Under the pieces are notes generated by a model, which worked only from the letters and a program-made list of their open reading frames with translations, was not told where the DNA came from and made no database searches. A stretch of DNA of 6,932 bases, taken from the NCBI GenBank assembly GCA_030629925.1, contig DAOVOB010000057.1, positions 1 through 6,932 on the forward strand, given 5' to 3'. A program made the translations under genes and the position numbers. The stretch is from Fidelibacterota bacterium (GTDB lineage: Bacteria; Fidelibacterota; Fidelibacteria; Fidelibacterales; Fidelibacteraceae). Of this stretch, positions 1 to 6,488 are shown in pieces (within the stretch, counting starts at the first letter, position 1; each line of letters opens with the position of its first letter).

Positions 1-612
1 CTTACAGGCTCCGGTGGACCCTTCCTGAGGCGAGATCTTTCCACTTTCGAAGCTATCACCCCAAAGGAAGCCTTACTACATCCAAATTGGTCTATGGGCA
101 ATAAAATCACCATTGATTCGGCTACTATGTTCAATAAAGGTCTTGAGTTGATTGAAGCTTATCACCTTTTCCATCTTGATGAATCAAAAATTGATATTCT
201 TATTCATCCCGAATCTATTGTACACAGTATGATCCAGTTACGGGACGGTTCTGTAAAAGCCCAATTGGGAGTTCCAGATATGAAGGTTCCGATCCAATAT
301 GCATTAAGCTATCCGAGGCATATTTCAAGTGATTGGCCACGCCTGGATCTTGCAAAAATTGGAACTCTGCATTTTGAAGAACCGGATACAGGCCGCTTCC
401 CCTCATTGCGCTTGGCTCGGGAAGTCCTCAAAATGGGAGGGACCTATCCAGCTGTCTATAATATGGCTAATGAAAAAGCTGTTGAACGGTTTCTTCTGAG
501 GAAAATATCTTTTCCTGAAATTGGTATTGAGGTTGAAAGTGCACTTAAGACACATAAAAGCCTAGATCCTTTTTCTTTGGATGATCTTCTCTCTATTACA
601 AAATTGTCCTAG
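1..612 (+). CDS. dxr: 1-deoxy-D-xylulose 5-phosphate reductoisomerase, C-terminal part (5' end outside window)
   Basis: Cytoplasmic enzyme of the MEP isoprenoid pathway that rearranges and reduces DXP to 2-C-methyl-D-erythritol 4-phosphate using NADPH and a divalent metal. The frame is open from base 1, so the gene enters from the left; the ATG at 94 is an internal Met, because conserved sequence precedes it. Visible residues 1-203 begin with the LTGSGGPF motif, followed by HPNWSMG (visible residues 27-33) and the DSATMFNKGLE segment (39-49). His27, Trp30, Ser31, Met32, Asn45, Lys46 and Glu49 correspond to the flexible-loop and substrate/metal-binding residues of E. coli Dxr (offset about 182). 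HPESIVHSMI and GVPDMKVPIQYALSYP follow, then the C-terminal helical domain. By that offset the whole protein would be about 385 residues, close to the usual length. The stop is TAG at 610-612. In many bacteria dxr is followed by rseP; here a response regulator follows instead. Confidence 0.96.
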   Translation, partial: LTGSGGPFLRRDLSTFEAITPKEALLHPNWSMGNKITIDSATMFNKGLELIEAYHLFHLDESKIDILIHPESIVHSMIQLRDGSVKAQLGVPDMKVPIQYALSYPRHISSDWPRLDLAKIGTLHFEEPDTGRFPSLRLAREVLKMGGTYPAVYNMANEKAVERFLLRKISFPEIGIEVESALKTHKSLDPFSLDDLLSITKLS

Positions 613-678
613 AAAAATATTTCAATTGTAATTTCTTTACTATATATTAAACATATTTAATGTAAGTAGGGAAATATC

Positions 679-1365
679 ATGAATGAACTTATTGCCGTCG
701 TTGATGACGAGAAGAGTATTTTGGAATTAACAAGTATTCATTTAAAAAAGTCAGGCTTTCAAGTCGCAACTTTTGTAAATGGTACGGAATATCTAGAGTT
801 TATAAAAAACACAATTCCAGATGTGACCATTTTAGATCTGATGCTTCCGGATATTGATGGTATGGATATGTGCAAAGTATTGCGCCGTGATAGCAAATAT
901 GACAATATGTCTATTATTATTTTATCCGGCCGCATTGATGAATCAGACACCATTCTTGGACTGGAGCTAGGTGCTGATGACTATGTGAAGAAACCTTTTT
1001 CACCAAAAGAATTGGCTGTTCGTGTAAAGACAGTCTTGCGCAGGAAAGCCCCTCAAAATGCTCAACCTGAAAACAAGATCAATATTGACAATAAGATCGT
1101 TATTGATATTGATCGATATGAAGTTCATGTTGATGGTGAACTTGTGGCTCTTACCCCGACCGAATATCGCATACTAAAAATGTTAGCTGAGAAAAACGGC
1201 AATGTATTAAAACGCGAAGAGATTCTATATAATCTTTGGGGAAATGAGAAGATCGTTGTGGATCATACTGTTGATGTTCACATTAAACATTTGCGTGAGA
1301 AATTGGAACCTTATGCCAATCTGGTAAAAAACGTACGTGGGGTTGGTTACAAATTGGGAATTTAA
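679..1365 (+). CDS. OmpR/PhoB-family two-component response regulator
   Basis: DNA-binding transcription regulator of 228 residues, the usual length for the OmpR/PhoB class. The receiver domain (about 1-120) has the acidic pair Asp9-Asp10, phosphoacceptor Asp53 in TILDLMLPDIDG, Ser83 at the Thr/Ser switch position and Lys105 in DDYVKKPF. After a short polar linker (about 122-135), the winged-helix Trans_Reg_C domain (about 135-228) carries ALTPTEYRILKML and ends in VRGVGYKLGI, both typical of the family. An AGGGA Shine-Dalgarno at 668-672 lies 6 nt before the ATG. The 66-bp gap after dxr is very AT-rich with a weak -10-like TATATT at 643-648, but I see no convincing -35. No histidine kinase lies next to it within the window. 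Its place directly before a phosphate transporter suggests a PhoB-like role, but the sequence itself does not prove the regulon. Transcription probably stops at the terminator just downstream, so it is likely not cotranscribed with the transporter. Confidence 0.95.
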   Translation: MNELIAVVDDEKSILELTSIHLKKSGFQVATFVNGTEYLEFIKNTIPDVTILDLMLPDIDGMDMCKVLRRDSKYDNMSIIILSGRIDESDTILGLELGADDYVKKPFSPKELAVRVKTVLRRKAPQNAQPENKINIDNKIVIDIDRYEVHVDGELVALTPTEYRILKMLAEKNGNVLKREEILYNLWGNEKIVVDHTVDVHIKHLREKLEPYANLVKNVRGVGYKLGI

Positions 1366-1380
1366 ATTGCAAATAAATAT

Positions 1381-1415
1381 AAATAAAAAACCGGGCTTGC
1401 CCGGTTTTTTATTTA
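1381..1415. terminator. Strong bidirectional-type intrinsic terminator after the response regulator gene
   Basis: A perfect inverted repeat: the arm at 1381-1395 (A-rich, ending CCGGG) pairs with 1400-1414 around a CTTG tetraloop (1396-1399). T1380-A1415 can add one more pair. The G+C core is followed by six T on the + strand and preceded by six A, so it can act on transcripts from either strand. It separates the regulator from the transporter gene. Confidence 0.92.
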
Positions 1416-1472
1416 ATAAGTATTTAAATTGAACAAGTATTAACACGACGCTAAATTCTTTTAAAAACTGCT

Positions 1473-1500
1473 TTGTCGAATTCACTTCCAATATTATATT
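1473..1500 (+). promoter_or_regulatory. Candidate sigma70-like promoter for the phosphate transporter gene
   Basis: A -35-like TTGTCG (1473-1478, 4 of 6 consensus bases) and a -10-like TATATT (1495-1500, 5 of 6) are separated by 16 bp, which would start a short leader near 1507. Because a terminator lies upstream, the transporter needs its own promoter somewhere in 1416-1524. A weaker alternative is TTGAAC (1429-1434) with TAAATT (1452-1457), 17-bp spacing. The region is AT-rich, so chance matches are likely. No clear Pho box was found. Confidence 0.35.
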
Positions 1501-1524
1501 CTATAACACATATAGGAGCAAAAC

Positions 1525-3786
1525 ATGACAATATACATCATAATGGTGATCTTATTGTTCTTTCTAGCGGCCACGGATCTCATGGTTGGGGTGACGAATG
1601 ATGCCGTCAATTTTCTTAATTCTGCCCGAGGGGCACGAGCTGCAAAAAGCTGGGTGATCTTGATCATTGCTTCTGTAGGTATTTTTGTGGGTGCAACTTT
1701 TTCCAGTGGAATGATGGAAGTGGCCAGAAAGGGTGTGTTTCATCCACAGGAATTTTTCTTTTCGGAAATTATGATCATCTATTTGGCTGTTATGCTGACC
1801 GATGTTATTCTTTTAGACGCCTATAATTCATTGGCATTACCGACATCGACAACAGTATCCATCGTATTTGAATTATTGGGTGCTGCCGTAGCTGTTTCAC
1901 TTTTAAAGATCGGCCGGAATCCATTGGAAACCATTGCGGATATTTCAAAATATATTAACTCAGACAAAGCATTGATGATCATTTCGGGAATTTTGTTATC
2001 CGTTATTATTGCTTTTGCAGTGGGGGCCGTGGTCCAGTTTTTCACGCGATTAATATTTACTTTTAAATACCAAAAAAACCTTAAACGCTTTGGTTCTATT
2101 TGGGGTGGCCTCTGTATTGCGATCATTACCTACTTTATCCTCATTAAAGGGGCAAAAGGCTCTTCGTTCATGACGGCAGATGCTAAAGTTTGGATCGAGG
2201 CAAACATCTGGCTGATACTTGGGCTTTCCTTTGTCGGGTGGACCATCATTGTTCAATTGGCCCGATGGATATTCAAGGTAAATGTTCCGCGCATGATCAT
2301 CCTTTTTGGTACTTTTGCTTTAGCATTTGCTTTTGCGGGAAACGATCTTGTGAACTTTATTGGTGTTCCTTTGGCCGCGTTCAAATCTTTTCAGGGTTTT
2401 GCTGCGGTGCCGGGCGCTGACCCAGCGACCTTCTCAATGGCATTTTTATCCGGAAAGGTTCAGACAGAAACCTATATGTTGTTGATCGCCGGTGGGATCA
2501 TGGTTATCACCTTGTGGACATCAAAGAAATCAAAACATGTTTCCAAAACTGAATTGAATCTAACAAAACAGGATTCTACTGAAGAACGCTTTGGATCAAG
2601 CGGTTTGTCACGATCTGTTGTCCGTATGGCGGTTAACAGCTCCCATGTTCTTAAAAAAATATTTCCTGCTCGAATTCGGAATGTTGTCAATAGTCGCTTT
2701 TCGCGTCCTGTGATGAATTCTAAATCTGAAGCTCAATCCTTTGATATGATCAGAGCATCTATGAACCTGACGGTTGCATCATCATTGATCGCATTGGGTA
2801 CTTCACTGGGATTACCCTTATCGACAACCTACGTAACCTTCATGGTTTCCATGGGTACAACACTTGCAGACAGGGCTTGGGGCAGGGAAAGTGCCGTTTA
2901 TAGAATTACAGGTGTGTTCACTGTGATCGGCGGATGGTTTCTGACTGCTATCATGGCTTTTACGGTATCATTGATCTTTGCTATCTTGATTGATCTGGGT
3001 GGCATATATTCCATTATTGCCCTATTTGGACTTGCCTTATTTTTGCTTTATAGAACGTATTGGGTGTTTAGGAAAAAGGAGCAGGCAAAAGAAGAGGTCA
3101 CGCAAGAAGAAGAAGGTAATGACATCATGGAGATCTGTAATAATTATACAACAAAGATCCTTAACCAGATCCCCGAAATGTATGATGATATGATCGTTGC
3201 ACTTCATAAGGAAGATCGTAAAAAACTTAAAGAATTAGTCAAAAAAGCGAAAGATCTTCTTCTGACAACAAAAAACCGCAAGAACCATTTCACGGTTCAA
3301 CTGCGAGAAATTGAGGAAGATTCATTACAATATGGACATTTCTATTTGCAAATGCTGCATTATATCCGGGAATTTTCCCGCTCGATAGATTCAATGATCG
3401 AAGCTTGTTACGAACATGTAGAAAACACACATTTTGGTACGAGTAAAATTCAAAATGATGAATTAACCAAGCTTTCAGAAGATCTTAAGCATATTTATTC
3501 TACGATAAGCCAAATGGTTAAAGAGCAAAATTTTGGAATGAAGGAATCATGTAAACTTACTCATGAAGAAGTGCTTGAAACGATCGTTGAATTCCAAAAG
3601 AATCAAGTGCGACGAGTTAGGCACGACAAGGATACACATACAAGAAATTCAGTTTTGTATCTGACTTTAATGGCCAGTACAAAAGATTTGGTTGTTGATG
3701 CGATTCGTTTATTAAAAGTACAAAGTAAGTTTACGGTAGCTGAAGAAGAAGGAATCGTAGCTGTTACACGGACCGATTTAACTTGA
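1525..3786 (+). CDS. PiT-family inorganic phosphate transporter with fused C-terminal PhoU-like domain
   Basis: Predicted inner-membrane carrier of 753 residues importing inorganic phosphate with a coupling ion (H+ or Na+; not decidable here). Both PHO4/PiT family half-signatures are visible: GVTNDAVNFLNSARG with Asn25-Asp26, and AGNDLVNFIGVPLAAF with Asn273-Asp274. Each half also carries an LPxSTT element (LPTSTT at about 105-110, LPLSTT at about 430-435), reflecting the internal duplication of the family. Hydrophobic segments fill about 1-330 and 410-510. A hydrophilic, charged stretch (about 332-405) forms the central loop. From about residue 515 the protein turns charged, and 535-753 is soluble and helical with the look of a PhoU-like domain. 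PiT proteins without this domain are about 420-500 residues, so the tail is a true extension. Elsewhere PhoU proteins restrain phosphate uptake; a built-in regulatory role is inference. AGGAG at 1514-1518 lies 6 nt before the ATG, supporting this start. Confidence 0.93.
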   Translation: MTIYIIMVILLFFLAATDLMVGVTNDAVNFLNSARGARAAKSWVILIIASVGIFVGATFSSGMMEVARKGVFHPQEFFFSEIMIIYLAVMLTDVILLDAYNSLALPTSTTVSIVFELLGAAVAVSLLKIGRNPLETIADISKYINSDKALMIISGILLSVIIAFAVGAVVQFFTRLIFTFKYQKNLKRFGSIWGGLCIAIITYFILIKGAKGSSFMTADAKVWIEANIWLILGLSFVGWTIIVQLARWIFKVNVPRMIILFGTFALAFAFAGNDLVNFIGVPLAAFKSFQGFAAVPGADPATFSMAFLSGKVQTETYMLLIAGGIMVITLWTSKKSKHVSKTELNLTKQDSTEERFGSSGLSRSVVRMAVNSSHVLKKIFPARIRNVVNSRFSRPVMNSKSEAQSFDMIRASMNLTVASSLIALGTSLGLPLSTTYVTFMVSMGTTLADRAWGRESAVYRITGVFTVIGGWFLTAIMAFTVSLIFAILIDLGGIYSIIALFGLALFLLYRTYWVFRKKEQAKEEVTQEEEGNDIMEICNNYTTKILNQIPEMYDDMIVALHKEDRKKLKELVKKAKDLLLTTKNRKNHFTVQLREIEEDSLQYGHFYLQMLHYIREFSRSIDSMIEACYEHVENTHFGTSKIQNDELTKLSEDLKHIYSTISQMVKEQNFGMKESCKLTHEEVLETIVEFQKNQVRRVRHDKDTHTRNSVLYLTLMASTKDLVVDAIRLLKVQSKFTVAEEEGIVAVTRTDLT

Positions 3787-3810
3787 TAAGAAGCGAACTT
3801 ATTCTTATAC
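3783..3810 (+). promoter_or_regulatory. Candidate sigma70-like promoter for hppA overlapping the transporter stop codon
   Basis: TTGATA (3783-3788, 5 of 6 to TTGACA) and TATACT (3805-3810, 5 of 6 to TATAAT) are spaced 16 bp apart and would start transcription near 3817, about 28 nt before the hppA ATG. The -35 box includes the TGA stop of the transporter gene. There is no terminator between the two genes, so hppA could be both read through and expressed separately. The call rests on consensus matching only. Confidence 0.5.
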
Positions 3811-3844
3811 TTCGCGAATTGACGTGTAACAAAAGGGAGGAAAC

Positions 3845-6043
3845 ATGTTAGGAGTTCAAAACAATCTATTTTGGCTTGTCCCGGTAACTGCTATTATCGC
3901 ATTGGGCTTTGCTTGGTTTTTCTTTAAACAAATGATGAAACATTCCGAAGGAACACCAAAAATGGCTGAAATTGCCGAGCACGTTCGAAAAGGCGCCATG
4001 GCATATTTGAAACAACAATATAAAATTGTTGCCATTGTTTTTGCAGCACTAACAATTCTATTTATTTTAATGGCTTTTGTTTGGAATGTACAAAACACAT
4101 GGGTTCCATTCGCATTTTTGACTGGTGGTTTCTTTTCCGGTCTAGCCGGTTTTTTCGGTATGAAAACTGCAACCTATGCATCAGCCCGTACAGCTAATGC
4201 TGCTCGCGATTCTCTTAATAAGGGATTGGTAGTTGCCTTTCGATCCGGAGCTGTAATGGGACTGGTTGTTGTTGGCTTAGCTCTTTTAGATATTTCAGTT
4301 TGGTACATTGTTTTAAATATATTTATTAAAGATGGTGACCCGGCTCATAAAATGGCAATTATTACGACGACCATGTTGACCTTCGGTATGGGTGCATCCA
4401 CACAAGCTTTGTTCGCTCGTGTTGGCGGTGGTATTTTTACTAAAGCTGCAGACGTTGGTGCTGACCTTGTCGGTAAAATTGAAGCCGGTATCCCGGAAGA
4501 TGATCCTCGCAACCCTGCTACTATCGCTGATAATGTAGGTGACAATGTGGGTGATGTTGCCGGAATGGGCGCTGACCTTTACGAATCTTACGCAGGTTCT
4601 ATTCTTGCTACAGCCGCTTTAGGTGCCGCTGCTTTTATGAAAGATACAACGATGCAGGCTTCAGCTGTGTTTGCACCTATGATTATTGGTGCTGTTGGAA
4701 CCTTACTTTCCATTGTTGGTATCTATGCTGTAAAAACAAAAGAAAATGCGACACAGAAAACATTATTATCTGCATTGGGGCGAGGAACGAACCTAAGTTC
4801 CATACTTATTATGATTTTCTCTTTCTTTATTCTGAAAATTCTTGGGCTTCAAAACTATGTTGGCGTTTGGATGTCAATTGTTGTCGGTTTAATCACCGGT
4901 TGGGCAATTGGAAAAGAAACGGAATATTTCACATCAGCAGCATATAAGCCAACAAGGAATATTGCCAAACAAACTGAAACAGGTGCAGCTACCGTTATTA
5001 TCAATGGTATTGGAACCGGCATGATCTCAACAGCATTTCCTGTGTTGACCATCGTTGTTGGAACTATTCTTGCCTATCTTTCTTCTGCCGGATGGGATTT
5101 TAGTAATATGTCCATGGGTCTTTACGGTATCGGTATTGCAGCTGTAGGTATGCTGTCAACTCTGGGTATCACTCTTGCTACAGATGCTTACGGTCCGATT
5201 GCCGATAATGCAGGTGGAAACGCTGAAATGGCCGGATTGGGTGAAGAAGTTCGTAAACGTACTGACGCTCTTGATTCTTTGGGAAACACAACTGCTGCAA
5301 CCGGTAAAGGTTTTGCCATTGGTTCAGCCGCGCTAACTGCTCTTGCGCTTCTTGCTTCTTTTATTGAAGAAATCAAAATTGGATTGTTGCGTATTGGCAC
5401 AATAAGCTTAGAAATTGGAACTCGCGTCGTTGAAACAAGTACAGCAACATTAGCTGATTTTATGACATATTATGATGTTACCTTAATGAATCCGAAAGTG
5501 TTGATGGGTATGTTTATTGGTGCCATGATGGCCTTTCTGTTCTGCGGTTTGACCATGAACGCAGTGGGTCGCGCCGCCGGTGCCATGGTGGATGAAGTTC
5601 GCCGTCAGTTCCGTGAAATTAAAGGTATTCTTACCGGCGAAACAGAACCTGATTATGCGCGCTGTGTTGAAATCTCAACAAAAGGTGCTCAACGCGAAAT
5701 GTTACTTCCCTCACTACTTGCTATCTTTACTCCGATTGCGGTTGGATTGATATTTGGTGTATCCGGTGTTATGGGCTTGTTAACCGGTGTTTTATCTTCT
5801 GGATTTGTATTGGCTATCTTTATGGCTAACGCCGGTGGTTCATGGGATAACGCAAAGAAATACATTGAAGCAGGCGCTCATGGCGGTAAAGGTTCAAAAG
5901 CACATGAAGCTGCCGTTATCGGTGATACTGTAGGTGATCCTTTCAAAGACACTTCAGGTCCAAGTTTGAACATTTTGATCAAGCTAATGACTATGGTTGC
6001 AATCGTAATGGCCGGTTTGACCGTAAGTTGGTCTTTGCTCTAA
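3845..6043 (+). CDS. hppA: K+-dependent membrane-bound pyrophosphatase (ion-pumping, H+ or Na+)
   Basis: Multi-spanning integral membrane enzyme that hydrolyses PPi and pumps cations outward; 732 residues is normal for the family, with about 16 hydrophobic segments. Substrate-site motifs are complete: [13 protein letters not shown] (Asp203, Asp207, Lys211, Glu213) and [19 protein letters not shown] (Asp229, 233, 237, 244). Near the C-terminus are the conserved [23 protein letters not shown] stretch and the [14 protein letters not shown] segment. The [10 protein letters not shown] motif has Ala484 and Gly487 where K+-independent enzymes carry Lys and Thr, so K+ dependence is expected. Glu247 falls at the position of Thermotoga Na+-PPase Glu246 (DLFE), not four residues later as in plant H+-PPases, so Na+ or mixed Na+/H+ pumping is possible. 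GGGAGG at 3835-3840 lies 4 nt before the ATG. By supplying Pi and an ion gradient it could work with the upstream Pi carrier (inference). Confidence 0.97.
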   Translation: MLGVQNNLFWLVPVTAIIALGFAWFFFKQMMKHSEGTPKMAEIAEHVRKGAMAYLKQQYKIVAIVFAALTILFILMAFVWNVQNTWVPFAFLTGGFFSGLAGFFGMKTATYASARTANAARDSLNKGLVVAFRSGAVMGLVVVGLALLDISVWYIVLNIFIKDGDPAHKMAIITTTMLTFGMGASTQALFARVGGGIFTKAADVGADLVGKIEAGIPEDDPRNPATIADNVGDNVGDVAGMGADLYESYAGSILATAALGAAAFMKDTTMQASAVFAPMIIGAVGTLLSIVGIYAVKTKENATQKTLLSALGRGTNLSSILIMIFSFFILKILGLQNYVGVWMSIVVGLITGWAIGKETEYFTSAAYKPTRNIAKQTETGAATVIINGIGTGMISTAFPVLTIVVGTILAYLSSAGWDFSNMSMGLYGIGIAAVGMLSTLGITLATDAYGPIADNAGGNAEMAGLGEEVRKRTDALDSLGNTTAATGKGFAIGSAALTALALLASFIEEIKIGLLRIGTISLEIGTRVVETSTATLADFMTYYDVTLMNPKVLMGMFIGAMMAFLFCGLTMNAVGRAAGAMVDEVRRQFREIKGILTGETEPDYARCVEISTKGAQREMLLPSLLAIFTPIAVGLIFGVSGVMGLLTGVLSSGFVLAIFMANAGGSWDNAKKYIEAGAHGGKGSKAHEAAVIGDTVGDPFKDTSGPSLNILIKLMTMVAIVMAGLTVSWSLL

Positions 6044-6066
6044 GCGAGTACTGACATAATATATAG

Positions 6067-6099
6067 AAGCCCTGTTCAGAAATGAATGGGGCTTTTTTT
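6067..6099 (+). terminator. Intrinsic terminator of hppA
   Basis: AAGCCC (6067-6072) pairs with GGGCTT (6089-6094). The stem continues inward through two G-U pairs and TTC/GAA (6075-6077 with 6084-6086), leaving a 6-nt loop (6078-6083). A run of seven T (6093-6099) follows on the + strand. It sits 23 bp after the hppA stop. Confidence 0.88.
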
Positions 6100-6102
6100 A
6101 TT

Positions 6103-6137
6103 CGTGACGTGTAACGCGTGACTCGTAACTCGTAGTA
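6103..6137. repeat. Degenerate 7-bp tandem repeat, cluster A (five units)
   Basis: Reading in steps of seven gives CGTGACG, TGTAACG, CGTGACT, CGTAACT and CGTAGTA, that is, about five diverged units of a CGTRACK-like heptamer. It begins just after the hppA terminator. No reading frame or RNA fold explains it. Such heptad arrays may be slippage products or remnants of a dispersed intergenic repeat; the origin is unknown from this window. Confidence 0.7.
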
Positions 6138-6178
6138 AGCAGTAATCAGAAATAAACAGTGGGGAGAAATCAGGAAGA

Positions 6179-6206
6179 CGTGACGCGTGAATTGTAAGAC
6201 GTGATA
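6179..6206. repeat. Degenerate 7-bp tandem repeat, cluster B (four units)
   Basis: Heptamers CGTGACG, CGTGAAT, TGTAAGA and CGTGATA follow in phase. They share the CGTGACG and TGTAA units with cluster A, 41 bp upstream. The stretch between the clusters (6138-6178) is unpatterned apart from two copies of an ATCAG word. Cluster B ends about 40 bp before the presumed left end of the insertion sequence. Confidence 0.6.
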
Positions 6207-6239
6207 GGTAAAAAAATATAATGTTATAAGTAGGGGCTC

Positions 6240-6249
6240 CCCGATGCTT
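6240..6249 (+). repeat. Direct-repeat copy 1: presumed left target flank of the IS110 element
   Basis: CCCGATGCTT here recurs exactly at 6327-6336; allowing one mismatch, the match extends to 13 bases (6237-6249 against 6324-6336). If the element uses a CT core as IS621 does, CT at 6247-6248 would be the left crossover and the upstream bases the left target half. The short palindrome GGGGCTCCCC (6233-6242) overlaps it. Confidence 0.5.
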
Positions 6250-6285
6250 CCATTAGACTCCCTAGTACTAAAAAAAGTAGTAAAT

Positions 6286-6291
6286 TATAGT
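6286..6291 (+). promoter_or_regulatory. Possible -10 element for the bridge RNA
   Basis: TATAGT matches 5 of 6 bases of TATAAT, and a start about 7 bases later (near 6298) would fall just before the structured RNA. No good -35 is seen at the proper distance. In IS621 the promoter is completed by joining the right and left ends in the circular form, but here the -10 lies about 40 bp inside the element, so that mechanism would not supply its -35. Weak call. Confidence 0.3.
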
Positions 6292-6297
6292 GTAAGG

Positions 6298-6470
6298 AAT
6301 CTACATGGCGGGGTTGAGCAAGTCTACCCGATGCTTATAGCTAACGAGTTAATTCCCCGATTAAGACCCAACCCCGTGTATTAGGAAAGACTAGTTGGTA
6401 ATCTAATCCATAGATCATTAATGGTAAAAGTCAACCTAATTGCCATGTAAGATTCAAGTCTAACTTGAAT
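6298..6470 (+). ncRNA. Candidate IS110 bridge RNA (target- and donor-binding loops)
   Basis: In IS621, the best studied IS110 element, a noncoding RNA of about 177 nt from the left end pairs with target DNA through one loop and donor DNA through a second. Here loop 1 is closed by an 8-bp perfect stem, CGGGGTTG (6309-6316) with CAACCCCG (6369-6376), plus TACA/TGTA (6302-6305 with 6377-6380) across a 3-nt bulge; GTCT/AGAC (6322-6325, 6364-6367) may extend it. Its 5' side has CCCGATGCTT, identical to the presumed left flank. Loop 2 is closed by ATTAGG/CCTAAT (6380-6385, 6435-6440) and GACT/AGTC (6389-6392, 6429-6432), and contains TAATGG (6419-6424), complementary to 6250-6255. A last hairpin ATTCAAGT/ACTTGAAT (6452-6459, 6463-6470) ends the structure just before the transposase ribosome binding site. 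A rival fold pairs 6418-6427 with 6440-6450. Ends are approximate. Confidence 0.68.
6327..6336 (+). repeat. Direct-repeat copy 2: candidate left-target guide in loop 1
   Basis: Exact 10-nt copy of 6240-6249, on the 5' side of the first large loop of the candidate bridge RNA. In IS621 the left-target guide occupies this side and has the sense of the top strand of the left target plus core, so orientation and place agree. Confidence 0.5.
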
Positions 6471-6488
6471 ATAGGAAGGAGAACTCAC

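Noticed and set aside
1225..1491. Minus-strand open frame of 88 codons across the end of the regulator gene and the terminator
   Set aside because: It overlaps a well-supported gene and runs through the perfect terminator hairpin; its product is low-complexity with no recognisable domain.
1416..1524. Pho box upstream of the phosphate transporter
   Set aside because: I found no pair of CTGTCAT-like direct repeats at 11-bp spacing; CTGCTTT (1468-1474) has no matching partner.
1821..2690. Several open frames on both strands inside the phosphate transporter gene
   Set aside because: Antisense or out-of-frame shadows of a clear 753-residue gene, with no ribosome binding sites or family motifs.
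3792..3814. Terminator between the transporter and hppA
   Set aside because: GCGAA/TTCGC can form only a 5-bp stem with a large loop and no T run follows, so it does not qualify.
6103..6206. Heptamer clusters considered as a CRISPR array
   Set aside because: Units are 7 bp and contiguous, with no 24-40 bp repeats, no unique spacers and no cas genes.
6233..6380. tRNA or other classical structural RNA in the G/C-rich stretch upstream of the transposase
   Set aside because: There is no cloverleaf, T-arm GTTCRA motif or CCA end. The stems fit the two-loop IS110 guide arrangement better.
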